Assembly (NCBI GenBank): GCA_016212885.1
Contig: JACRDO010000040.1
Coordinates: forward strand, 1-40,719
Origin: Elusimicrobiota bacterium
GTDB lineage: Bacteria; Elusimicrobiota; Elusimicrobia; UBA1565
Length of the DNA: 40,719 bases
Direction: 5' to 3'
In this document: positions 7,753 through 15,543 of the stretch, one piece after another
Numbering within the stretch: the first letter of the stretch is position 1
Layout: every line of letters begins with the position of its first letter
Translations under genes and position numbers: made by a program
Notes under the pieces: generated by a model
The model's database searches: none
Seen by the model: the letters and a program-made list of their open reading frames with translations, nothing else
What the model was told of the DNA's origin: nothing

Positions 7753-9245
7753 TCCGATGACACCTTCGCGGTTTTCGACAGCTTGGCGGCATGCAGGAAA
7801 TACGGCATTCCTGTAACGTACGGAATGAATAACGTGCCGTTGCGCACAGCGTAGGTCTTGATCTTCTGGTAAGTGAATATCCCGAAACTGTCCCGATGAA
7901 TCAAGCGGTCGACGTCCCGCATAGCGGCCTCCGCAGCATCAGAGTTTGCGCTGGATACCACACGTTCCAAGGCCGCATCAAGCTCGGCGGAACGGGTGAG
8001 GGAGTACGGCGATTTGGAGTGGAAACAGAGGTTGGCAATGAAAAAGGCGTGGGCCATCGGGTCCGGGCAGCCGCCAAAGGCCATCTCGGGTTGATGCGCC
8101 TGTATCTTTTGCCAGATGTCGTCATCGGAAGCCCAGGTGATCTCCAGGTCCACGCCTACCTTTTCCCATTGCCTTCTCAGGATCAGCGCTGCGCGCTTGC
8201 TCACGATCTTGACCACGGCGCGGAGCTTCAAGCGGCCGCTGTGACCCGCCTCACGCAGCAATCTCCGGGCGCGATCCGGATCGTACGGATAAGGCAGGAG
8301 ATCCGGATCATGCCCGACCTCCCCAGGCATACTGAGGGTCGCAAGCTCCTCCGCGTTGCCGAGCTGGTCGTAGCGGATGAGGTCCCTCTTGTCCGTCGCG
8401 AGATTGAGGGCTTCGCGCGCGCGGCGGTCCCGCAGAGGCCCAGCGTGCGTGTTCAAGGGAAACCCAATGGTGTAGAACGTCGGCTTCTTCACCACCGAGG
8501 CCTTCCCGCTGCGCGCGATGCGGGAGGTCGCGGTGCCCGGCATCTCGGTCAGAAGGTCGACCTCTCCGTTGAGCAGGGCGTCGATCTGGCGGTTCTCGGG
8601 CAGGAACTCGAAGACCAGGCCCTTGAGCTTGGGATAGCCTTCCATCCAGTATGAGGGATTTGCCTCCAGGACGATGCGCCGCCCCTTCTCCCAGCGGGCG
8701 AAGCGGAACGCGCCGGTCCCGATCGGATGCCCGTCCAAGGCCTTGGGCCCGTTCTTGCGCACGTAGCCGGGAGGGACGATCAGGACGAAGGCCGCCAGCC
8801 GGTGCAGTAGCAGTCCGTCGGGCCGATGCGTCACGATCCTCACTGTGTGGGTGTCCACGACCACGGCGTCCTCAATGGTGCTGATGAAGCTGCGCGCCGG
8901 GAAACCGGTGGCGGGGTCCAGGTACCGCCGGATGCTGAAGCGCACGCTCCCCGCATCGAAGGGCTCGCCGTCGTGGAAAAAGACGCCGGAGCGCAGCTGG
9001 AACTCGACGGTCCTGTCGTCGAGCCTCTTCCAACTCCGCGCAAGGGCCGGCTCCACCCGTCCTTCCGGGTCGAGCCGGATCAGGCCGTCGAATATCTGCT
9101 GGAGGATGGTGTGGTTCTTCTCTGAGAATTGCCTTTGGGGATCCAGCGTCGCGGGATTCTTGGAATCGTCGCAGACGACCAGCACGCTTTCCTCCGCCCG
9201 CAGGGCGGGAGGAGCCAGGAGCACCAGCAGGACGAGCGCGGTCAT
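7749..9245 (-). CDS. Periplasmic solute-binding protein, family 5 (DppA/OppA type)
   Basis: 498 residues from the ATG at 9245. A short signal peptide (hydrophobic LVLLVLLAPPALRA, then EES) lacks a lipobox cysteine, so the mature protein is periplasmic and soluble. The body shows family-5 hallmarks: the NPATLDP entry, the LARSWK and VRFSIRRYLDP segments, PIGTGAFRF, and the hinge and C-lobe pattern RRAREALNLATDKRDLI. These proteins bind peptides, nickel chelates or other small molecules for ABC importers. No permease or ATPase genes are nearby, so it is either an orphan binding protein or a ligand-presenting partner of the membrane kinase at 4319-7357. Its ATG overlaps the methyltransferase stop by one base (TGATG); a TTG one codon upstream is less likely. 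Confidence 0.9.
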   Translation of the reverse strand: MTALVLLVLLAPPALRAEESVLVVCDDSKNPATLDPQRQFSEKNHTILQQIFDGLIRLDPEGRVEPALARSWKRLDDRTVEFQLRSGVFFHDGEPFDAGSVRFSIRRYLDPATGFPARSFISTIEDAVVVDTHTVRIVTHRPDGLLLHRLAAFVLIVPPGYVRKNGPKALDGHPIGTGAFRFARWEKGRRIVLEANPSYWMEGYPKLKGLVFEFLPENRQIDALLNGEVDLLTEMPGTATSRIARSGKASVVKKPTFYTIGFPLNTHAGPLRDRRAREALNLATDKRDLIRYDQLGNAEELATLSMPGEVGHDPDLLPYPYDPDRARRLLREAGHSGRLKLRAVVKIVSKRAALILRRQWEKVGVDLEITWASDDDIWQKIQAHQPEMAFGGCPDPMAHAFFIANLCFHSKSPYSLTRSAELDAALERVVSSANSDAAEAAMRDVDRLIHRDSFGIFTYQKIKTYAVRNGTLFIPYVTGMPYFLHAAKLSKTAKVSSE

Positions 9246-10264
9246 CAACGCTTCACCCCGACCATGGCCTGCGTGCCGTTGGTCGCGCCCTTGGCGATGT
9301 CCATGCAGCGGATGCCGGCGAAACCGAGCCCTTCAAGCCATTGCCGGTATTCCTCGGTCGTATAGACCCGGCCCTTGCGCGTATAGGTCAGCATATGGAC
9401 CGAGAACAGCGCGCCGAAGAGCGGTCCAGTTCTGTCGGGCCGCAGCATGAAGTCATGGATGACGACCCTGCCGCCGGGGCGAAGGGCCTGGCGCGCCTTG
9501 CGCAGGAGGCGGAGATTATCAGCCTCTCCTTCGTCGTGGGTCACGTGGGAGAGCAGGACCAGGTCCATGCTCCCGCGGCCGAAGGGCGCGGTATGGTAGT
9601 CCCCCGGACGAAGGCGGATGCGGCGACGCACGTCCTCCGGCTGCTCCGCGAGCACGGCCCGGGCGTGCTTGAGCGTGGAAGGCAGGTCCAGGAGCACGGC
9701 GGTCATGGACGGGTTGCGGCGCAGGAAGGCCGCGGAATAGGCCCCCGAGCCTGCGCCCACGTCGAGCATCCAGGCTCCGGGAGGGCAGGCCACGCGCCCG
9801 GCGAGCTCGCGGGCCGGCTCACGGGAGATATTCTGCATGCCGCGAATGTAGTCCCGGCCGAACGCGGTTCGGGAGGTGATCCAGCCGCGCAGGGACCGGT
9901 CCGGACGGCCCTTGCGCAGCACACTCCCGAGGCCGGACCATGCGCTCCAGAGGTCGTCCTGATAGCAGAGGTTGTCTAATAAGGAATAGGGACTCCCGCG
10001 GACAAGGGCTTTCCTGGACAACGGCGTGTTGGCGTAGCCGGCGCCGCGTTTGCGCAGGAATCCCAGGGCGCAGAGCGAATCCAGCATGATCCCGGTCGCC
10101 CGGATGTCGGTTCCGAGCGAACGCGCGAGTTCCCGCGCGCCCGCGGCCTTGCCGTCGAGCCTGGAGAAGAGGTCCAGCTTGGCCGCGGTGAAGAGCACCT
10201 TCGCTCCCCGGTAGCCCAGGATCAGGTCTCCGATGGCTGGAGTCTTCTGCAGCGAGACGGGCAT
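9245..10264 (-). CDS. SAM-dependent O-methyltransferase (plant-OMT-like family)
   Basis: 339 residues. The N-terminal about 100 residues form the winged-helix dimerisation domain (AAKLDLFSRL, LGTDIRATGIMLDSL) typical of Methyltransf_2 enzymes. The catalytic domain has SAM motif I LDVGAGSGAYS (about 168-178), the acidic VLLDLP strand, the LVLLSHVTHD motif around the catalytic-base region, and LRPGGRVVIHDFML. Enzymes of this family methylate hydroxyls on small natural products such as carotenoid intermediates, polyketides or phenolics. Position right after the TPP enzyme, with zero intergenic bases, suggests it caps that enzyme's product or a product made from it. Substrate unknown. Confidence 0.9.
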   Translation of the reverse strand: MPVSLQKTPAIGDLILGYRGAKVLFTAAKLDLFSRLDGKAAGARELARSLGTDIRATGIMLDSLCALGFLRKRGAGYANTPLSRKALVRGSPYSLLDNLCYQDDLWSAWSGLGSVLRKGRPDRSLRGWITSRTAFGRDYIRGMQNISREPARELAGRVACPPGAWMLDVGAGSGAYSAAFLRRNPSMTAVLLDLPSTLKHARAVLAEQPEDVRRRIRLRPGDYHTAPFGRGSMDLVLLSHVTHDEGEADNLRLLRKARQALRPGGRVVIHDFMLRPDRTGPLFGALFSVHMLTYTRKGRVYTTEEYRQWLEGLGFAGIRCMDIAKGATNGTQAMVGVKR

Positions 10265-12058
10265 CTACCTCTCCCCCGCCAGTACTTCCCGCACGACCCC
10301 GGGAACCGTCGTCGCAGTCTGGTCGAAGAACTTGTTCAGGGCCTCGATGCGCGAGCCCATGGGAGGCGCGGCCTCCATGTCCACCATCACCTCGACCACC
10401 GCGGGCCGCCGCGCCTTCAGGACCCGCGTCATGACCTCCGCGAGCTCGCCCGGCTTCTCCACCCGCGCGACCGCGGCGCCCAGGGAGGACGCGACGCCCG
10501 CCACGTCGATGGGACGCGAGAACTTCGACGTGGAGAACTTCCCGCCGAATTGAAGGCGCTCGCCGTGATGCACCATGCCAAGGCCCCCGTTGTTGAGCAC
10601 CACCCACACGACCGGCAGGTCGTTCTCCACGGCAGTGTGGATTTCCATCCCGTTCATGGCGAAGGCGGCGTCGCCTATCACCGCGATTACGGTCCTCTCC
10701 GGCGCGGCCAGTTGGCCCCCGATGGACGCAGGACCTGCGTGCCCCATGGACGCCAGCCCCAGGTTTATATGGAAGGAGCCGGGCTCGTAGACCGGGAAGT
10801 AGTGCAGCATCCAGGCCATGACGTTGCCGATGTCCACGAACACGATCGCGTCGTGCGGGAGCGCCTCGCGCAGCTCGCGCACGGCGCGCTGGGGCTTGAG
10901 CGGCAGGGAGTCATCCTCCAGCGCGCCCGCATTGAGACAGCGCGGATGCTCCGCCTTGAAGTCCCTCAGCCGGTCCATCTCCCGCATGGGCGCGGACCCC
11001 GGGTCCTGCCAGCGCAGCTCCCGCTCCACCTGGAAGAGCAGCTCGGTCAGCACCGTCTTCGCGTCCCCCACCACCGGCAGGTGCGCGGGATAATTCTTGC
11101 CCATCTCGTGCGGGTCGGAGTCGATCTGGATGAGCGCGTCCTTGGGCCGCAGCCGCGCATCCCACGAGTTGGTGGACAACTCGCCCAGGCTCGTGCCAAC
11201 GGTTATGAGCACATCGGTCTCCCCGGACAGGAAGTAGGCTTCCGCCTGCGGCGAGCCGGCGAAGCCGAAGACCCCCAAAGACAGCAGATGATCCTCGGGG
11301 AACACGCCCTTCCCCTTCGGCGACGTTGCGACCGGGATGCACAGGCGCTCGGCCAGGCGGCGGGCCGCCTCGAAAGCTCCGGAGAGATCGACTCCGTGGC
11401 CCAGCAGCATGGCCGGCCTGCGCGCGCGCACCAGGCGGCGGGCCGCCTCGCGCACGGAAGCGCGGTCGAAAGACTCCGGGGAGGCCCGGTAGCGGCCCGG
11501 CGACACCGCGTCCAGCGGGACCTTCCGCTTCATGAAATCGGCCGGCAGGCTCAGGTGCACCGGCCCCGTGCGGCCGCTCATGGCCGTGCGCAAGGCGAAT
11601 CGGACAGTCTCCGCGATCTTCTCCGGATTGCTCAGCATCACGCTCGCCTTGGTCACGGGCTTGTAGAGGTCTACGAGGTCGATCCCGAATGGCGTGGACT
11701 CCTGGGCCGCGCCTTTCCCGAAATGGCTCGTCGCCACCAGCGCGCTCAGGATCAGCACCGGAGTGGAGTCCGCGCACGCGCAGGCTACCCCGGTCAGGGC
11801 GTTGGTGGCGCCCGGCCCAGTGGTAACACAGCACACCCCGAGGCCGCGCCGCACTCTCGCGTAGCCGTCCGCCATGAAGGCCGCGCCCTCCTCATGCTTG
11901 GAGAGCACCGGCCGGATCGTTGCGCGCTCGAAGAGCGCCTCGTAGAGCGGCATGAGGGGGCCGCCCGGGATGCCGAAGATGTGCCCGACGCCTTCTCCTT
12001 CGAGGTATCGGACGAGCACCTGCACCGCGGTGGGAAGGTCGGTTCGCGTCTCGGTCAT
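10265..12058 (-). CDS. TPP-dependent acetolactate-synthase-like enzyme
   Basis: 597 residues with the three domains of the POX/AHAS superfamily. The N-terminal pyrimidine-binding domain carries HEEGAAFMADGYAR with catalytic Glu56 and TTGPGATNALTGVA. The central domain is intact. The C-terminal pyrophosphate domain has the GDAAFAMNGMEI motif ending in LNN; its usual GDG is GDA. These enzymes decarboxylate 2-oxo acids and either join the resulting two-carbon unit to an acceptor (giving acetolactate or acyloins) or release it. No small regulatory subunit and no other branched-chain amino acid genes are nearby, so I do not name it ilvB. Its ATG overlaps the stop of the HTH-REC gene (ATGA). The operon context suggests a specialised product. 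Confidence 0.87.
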   Translation of the reverse strand: MTETRTDLPTAVQVLVRYLEGEGVGHIFGIPGGPLMPLYEALFERATIRPVLSKHEEGAAFMADGYARVRRGLGVCCVTTGPGATNALTGVACACADSTPVLILSALVATSHFGKGAAQESTPFGIDLVDLYKPVTKASVMLSNPEKIAETVRFALRTAMSGRTGPVHLSLPADFMKRKVPLDAVSPGRYRASPESFDRASVREAARRLVRARRPAMLLGHGVDLSGAFEAARRLAERLCIPVATSPKGKGVFPEDHLLSLGVFGFAGSPQAEAYFLSGETDVLITVGTSLGELSTNSWDARLRPKDALIQIDSDPHEMGKNYPAHLPVVGDAKTVLTELLFQVERELRWQDPGSAPMREMDRLRDFKAEHPRCLNAGALEDDSLPLKPQRAVRELREALPHDAIVFVDIGNVMAWMLHYFPVYEPGSFHINLGLASMGHAGPASIGGQLAAPERTVIAVIGDAAFAMNGMEIHTAVENDLPVVWVVLNNGGLGMVHHGERLQFGGKFSTSKFSRPIDVAGVASSLGAAVARVEKPGELAEVMTRVLKARRPAVVEVMVDMEAAPPMGSRIEALNKFFDQTATTVPGVVREVLAGER

Positions 12059-12666
12059 GGCCGGACCTCCTGCTTCTGAGATATCTCCTCCAGCTCCAGT
12101 AGGTCCATGGCGGCCTCCTGGAAGATGTCTATCTGCAGGGGCTTGCGGAAGTAGCAGTCCGCGTGCGTCCTGAGAAAATACTCGTCCGCGGCCGAGAGGG
12201 CCTCGCCGGAAACCGCAATGATCTTCACGGGGTCGGTGTAGTCGTTGTTGCGCAGCAGCCTGCAGAGCTCCAGGCCGTTGACGTGCGGGATTCGGATGTC
12301 CAGGACCACCAGGTCCGGGGCGCGCTTGCCGATGGCCAGCAGGGCTTCCATGCCGTTGACGCAGGTCGTGATCTCGAGCTCCGGCAGCGGCTTGAGCGCC
12401 CGCACCAGCACCTGCTGGACCACCGGATCGTCCTCGACGACCAGCACGCGCTTGCGCTCGTCGACGATGCCCTCGGGGATGGGCATGTCATAGTGCTTCA
12501 TGAACGCCACCAGGTTCGCGAGCAGGATGCGGCGGTGCCCGCCGGGCGTGTGGTGCGCGGCCAGCTTCCCCTTGTTGACCCAATTGATCACGGTCGTGTG
12601 GAAGACGCCGCAGATCCTGGCCGCCTGGAACGTAGTGAACTCCCGATTCTCGTTTGTAATTGACAT
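12055..12666 (-). CDS. HTH (MerR/excisionase-like) - receiver protein
   Basis: 203 residues. Residues about 10-60 form a MerR/BldC/excisionase-type winged helix (FTTFQAARICGVFHTTV, then the wing TPGGHRRI). Residues about 72-190 are a receiver domain with VVEDD, phosphoacceptor D123 in VVLDIRIPH, and a Lys-Pro in RKPLQ. The order is the reverse of normal response regulators: the DNA-binding part comes first. It is the first gene of the minus-strand operon and so is the likely phospho-controlled regulator of it. The kinase at the far end of the same unit is a possible partner. Its ATG lies about 4 bases from the start point predicted by the promoter at 12677-12705, so the message appears leaderless; no Shine-Dalgarno is visible. 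Confidence 0.88.
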   Translation of the reverse strand: MSITNENREFTTFQAARICGVFHTTVINWVNKGKLAAHHTPGGHRRILLANLVAFMKHYDMPIPEGIVDERKRVLVVEDDPVVQQVLVRALKPLPELEITTCVNGMEALLAIGKRAPDLVVLDIRIPHVNGLELCRLLRNNDYTDPVKIIAVSGEALSAADEYFLRTHADCYFRKPLQIDIFQEAAMDLLELEEISQKQEVRP

Positions 12667-12676
12667 AAGATATGTA

Positions 12677-12705
12677 ATTTTAGTAATCTAGCTGCCTATT
12701 GTCAA
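12677..12705 (-). promoter_or_regulatory. Sigma-70-type promoter of the minus-strand operon
   Basis: On the minus strand TTGACA (12705-12700) is followed after exactly 17 bp by TAAAAT (12682-12677). This is close to consensus and is the best promoter in the window. Transcription should begin near 12670, about 4 bases before the ATG of the HTH-REC gene. Confidence 0.8.
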
Positions 12706-12721
12706 CGTAATTTTGGGGATC

Positions 12722-15439
12722 ATGCCTGACCTCTGGCCTGCAAGAAAAAAAGCCAAAGCGAAGAAACCGGAATGGCTGCTTGATTCCAAGGCGATAGCGG
12801 CGGAGGAAACGGCTGAAATCCCCGCCCGGGGCTTTCCCCTCGTCGGCATCGGCGCCTCCGCCGGCGGACTGGCGGCGTTTGAAGCGTTCTTTTCCGCCAT
12901 GCCCGCCAAGAGCGGCATGGCCTTCGTCCTGGTACAGCACCTGGCCCCGGACCACAAGAGCATCCTCGCCGACCTGGTCAAGCGCTACACCAAAATGCAG
13001 GTCTTTGAGGTCCAAGACGGGATGGCGGTGAAGCCCGACTGCGTCTACATCATCCCGCCCAACCACGACATGGCCTATCTCAACGGCGCCCTGCAGCTGC
13101 TGGAACCGGCCGCGCCGCGCGGCCGCCGCCTGCCCATCGACTTTTTCTTCCGCTCCCTGGCCCAGGACCAGCGCGATCGGGCGATCTGCATCGTGCTTTC
13201 CGGCACCGGCAGCGACGGCGCCCTGGGCGTCCGGGCGGTCAAGGGCGAGGGCGGCATGGCCATGGCGCAGAACCCCGAATCCGCCGAGCATAGCGGCATG
13301 CCGCACAGCGCCATCGCAACGGGCTTCGTGGACTTCGTCCTGTCGCCGGCCGAGATGCCGGCCCGGCTCATGGCCTACGCCGCGCACGCGTTCGGGAGAC
13401 TGCCCCGCCACGCCCATCCGCCCGGCCCCAAGGCCGAAGACATGCTGAGAAAGGTCTTCATCCTGCTGCGCAGCCAGACCGGCCACGACTTCTCCCAGTA
13501 CAAGCAGAACACCGTCGTCCGCCGCATCGAGCGGCGCATGGCCGTCCATCAGCTCGCGGGCTTGGACGGCTACGTGCGCTACCTGCAGCAGAACCCGGCC
13601 GAGGTGGAGGTTCTCTTCCGCGACTTGTTGATCGGAGTCACCCATTTCTTCCGCGACCCGGAGGAATTCAAGACGATCCAAGAGCAGGGCATCCCGCGGC
13701 TTTTCGCCGGCAATCCCGCAGGCTCGTTGATCAGGGTCTGGGTGCCCGGCTGTTCCACCGGAGAGGAGGCCTATTCCATCGCCATCCTGCTTCAGGAGGG
13801 CCTGGAGGCGGGAAAGCAGGGCTTCAGCGCGCAGGTATTCGCCACCGACATCGACCGCCAGGCCATCGAAACCGCCCGCGCCGGCGTCTATCCCGCCAGC
13901 ATCGCCGCCGACGTCTCGCCGAAACGGCTGGCGCGCTTTTTCGAACCTGAGCGCAACGGCGGCGCCTACCGCATCCGCAAAGGCATCCGCGACATGCTGG
14001 TCTTTTCCGAGCAGGACGTGATCAGAGACCCGCCCTTCTCGAAACTCGACCTGATCAGCTGCCGCAACCTGTTGATCTATATGGGCGGAGAACTGCAGAA
14101 AAAGCTCATCCCCTTGTTCCACTATGCGTTGAGGCCGGGCGGCATGCTCTTCCTGGGCACCTCCGAAACCTTGGGCGAATGCGCGGATCTGTTCGCCACG
14201 CTGAGCCGAAAGGCCAAGCTCTATCTTCGCAAGGAGGTCGTTCGCCGCGGCTGCCGGCCGAGCATGGGAATGTTTCTCCCGCTCCGAACGGAAAACGGGG
14301 CCGCCCGGCAGCATCCCTGGAGGGCTCCCGGCGCGAACAAGCTTCAACTGCGCGAGCTGACCGAACGGGCCCTTCTGCAGCAGCGCGCCCTGGTCGGCGC
14401 TCTCATCGACGAACGCGGCGATATCCTCTACCTCTACGGCCGCAGCGGCCAATACCTGGAGCCGGCCTCGGGCGAGTCCGGCATGAACATCCTGAAGATG
14501 GCCCGCGAAGGGCTGAGGCAGGAGCTGACTACGGCCCTGCGCAAGGCGGCGGCCGGCAAAGAGCCGGTGCGCCGCGCGGGCCTGCGGGTCAAGACCAACG
14601 GCGATTTCACGACCGTCGATCTGACGGTGCGGTCGGTGGCGGCCGGCCCCGCCGCCGAACCGACCCTGTTCCTGGTCATCTTGGAGGAGGCCCCGGCCTC
14701 CGACGGAGAAAGGGTCGACGCGCGCCGGCCATCTTCCTCTCGCGCGTCTACGCGGGCGACCAAGAAAGCCGTAGGGGACCCGCGCATCGCCGCGCTGCGG
14801 CAGGAGCTGCAGGCCAAGGATGAATACCTCCGGGCCGCCAACGAGGAACTGGAGACCTCCAACGAAGAACTCAAATCATCCAACGAGGAGATGCAGTCCG
14901 TCAACGAGGAATTGCAGTCGACCAACGAGGAGCTGGAAACCTCCAAGGAAGAGCTTCAATCCGTCAACGAGGAACTGGCCACGGTCAACGCCGAGCTGCA
15001 GGCCAAGGTGGCCCATCTCTCCCAGACCAACAACGACATGAACAACCTGATGGCCGGCGCCGGCATAGGCACCATCTTCTTGGACAATCAACTGCGCATC
15101 CAGCGCTTCACCCCTGCCGTCGCCGAGGTGATCAACCTGATCCCGGCCGACGTGGGGCGGCCGGTGAGCCACATCGTCTCAAACCTCGCGGGCTATGACC
15201 GCCTGGTGGAGGACGTGCAGGAGATGCTCGACACCCTGGTCCCCAAAGAGGTCGAGGTGCGGACCAAGGCGGGCGCGTGGTTCCTGCTGCGCATGCGGCC
15301 CTATCGCACCCTGGAAAACGTGATCGAGGGCGCGGTAATCACCTTTGCGGATGTCACGCAAGCCAAAACGTGCGCAGGAGGCCCTGAAGGAAGCCGACGT
15401 CTTGCGCCGCTTGGCCGTGGTCGTGCGCGACGCGCATGA
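12722..15439 (+). CDS. CheB-CheR-PAS fusion, 3' end frameshifted
   Basis: 905 residues from the ATG at 12722 (a TTG at 12713 is in frame). Residues about 35-215 are a CheB methylesterase with the catalytic triad S46 (GIGASAGG), H73 (QHLAPDH) and D165 (GSDGALG). Residues about 240-510 are a CheR methyltransferase (THFFRDP, GCSTGEEAYS, FATDIDRQAIE). A heptad coiled coil (707-762) leads to a PAS domain (about 775-880). Such fusions adjust receptor methylation or act in signalling outside chemotaxis; no receptors or che genes are nearby. After DVTQAK the frame changes: one extra A in the run AAAA at 15365-15368 switches into a short wrong tail. The correct continuation is readable in another frame (see the remnant at 15366-15543). 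CheB and CheR parts are intact. Confidence 0.88.
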   Translation: MPDLWPARKKAKAKKPEWLLDSKAIAAEETAEIPARGFPLVGIGASAGGLAAFEAFFSAMPAKSGMAFVLVQHLAPDHKSILADLVKRYTKMQVFEVQDGMAVKPDCVYIIPPNHDMAYLNGALQLLEPAAPRGRRLPIDFFFRSLAQDQRDRAICIVLSGTGSDGALGVRAVKGEGGMAMAQNPESAEHSGMPHSAIATGFVDFVLSPAEMPARLMAYAAHAFGRLPRHAHPPGPKAEDMLRKVFILLRSQTGHDFSQYKQNTVVRRIERRMAVHQLAGLDGYVRYLQQNPAEVEVLFRDLLIGVTHFFRDPEEFKTIQEQGIPRLFAGNPAGSLIRVWVPGCSTGEEAYSIAILLQEGLEAGKQGFSAQVFATDIDRQAIETARAGVYPASIAADVSPKRLARFFEPERNGGAYRIRKGIRDMLVFSEQDVIRDPPFSKLDLISCRNLLIYMGGELQKKLIPLFHYALRPGGMLFLGTSETLGECADLFATLSRKAKLYLRKEVVRRGCRPSMGMFLPLRTENGAARQHPWRAPGANKLQLRELTERALLQQRALVGALIDERGDILYLYGRSGQYLEPASGESGMNILKMAREGLRQELTTALRKAAAGKEPVRRAGLRVKTNGDFTTVDLTVRSVAAGPAAEPTLFLVILEEAPASDGERVDARRPSSSRASTRATKKAVGDPRIAALRQELQAKDEYLRAANEELETSNEELKSSNEEMQSVNEELQSTNEELETSKEELQSVNEELATVNAELQAKVAHLSQTNNDMNNLMAGAGIGTIFLDNQLRIQRFTPAVAEVINLIPADVGRPVSHIVSNLAGYDRLVEDVQEMLDTLVPKEVEVRTKAGAWFLLRMRPYRTLENVIEGAVITFADVTQAKTCAGGPEGSRRLAPLGRGRARRA
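14840..15007 (+). repeat. Eight 21-bp tandem repeats encoding a coiled coil
   Basis: Eight consecutive 21-bp units encode seven-residue repeats of the type NEELxxS/V. They form the coiled-coil connector between CheR and PAS domains. The repeat is normal for this protein family and may vary in copy number by slippage. Confidence 0.85.
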
Positions 15440-15543
15440 CGCCATCACGATGCGGGACATGGGGGGCCGCATCCTGGCCTGGAATTGGCCGGGCGGAGGT
15501 GATCAAGCCCTACCGCACGCAGCGGCTCACCAAGGACGGCCGG
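15366..15543 (+). pseudogene. Remnant of the CheB-CheR protein's C-terminal PAS domain
   Basis: After removing one A from AAAA (15365-15368) the CheB-CheR frame continues as RAQEALKEADVLRRLA, then AHDAITMRDMGGRILAWN, which is the usual start of a second PAS domain in these proteins. At about 15485-15490 the reading jumps to RAEVIKPYRTQRLTKDGR, which in full-length relatives known to me lies some 35-40 residues further on. An internal stretch has therefore been deleted. The remnant then stops at 15543, where the next gene's ATG begins. Two lesions and one fusion point within 180 bp mark this as a recombination scar. Confidence 0.75.

Noticed and set aside
10265-12058. Naming the TPP enzyme ilvB
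   Set aside because: There is no small subunit and no branched-chain amino acid gene nearby, and the operon context points elsewhere; family motifs alone do not fix the substrate.
10550-12079. A 509-codon open frame on the plus strand
   Set aside because: Antisense to the TPP enzyme, which has clear family motifs; the plus frame is Arg/His-rich shadow sequence.
14840-15007. CRISPR-like or satellite repeat
   Set aside because: The 21-bp units are contiguous without spacers and encode a heptad coiled coil normal for CheB-CheR-PAS proteins. No CRISPR array was seen anywhere in the window.
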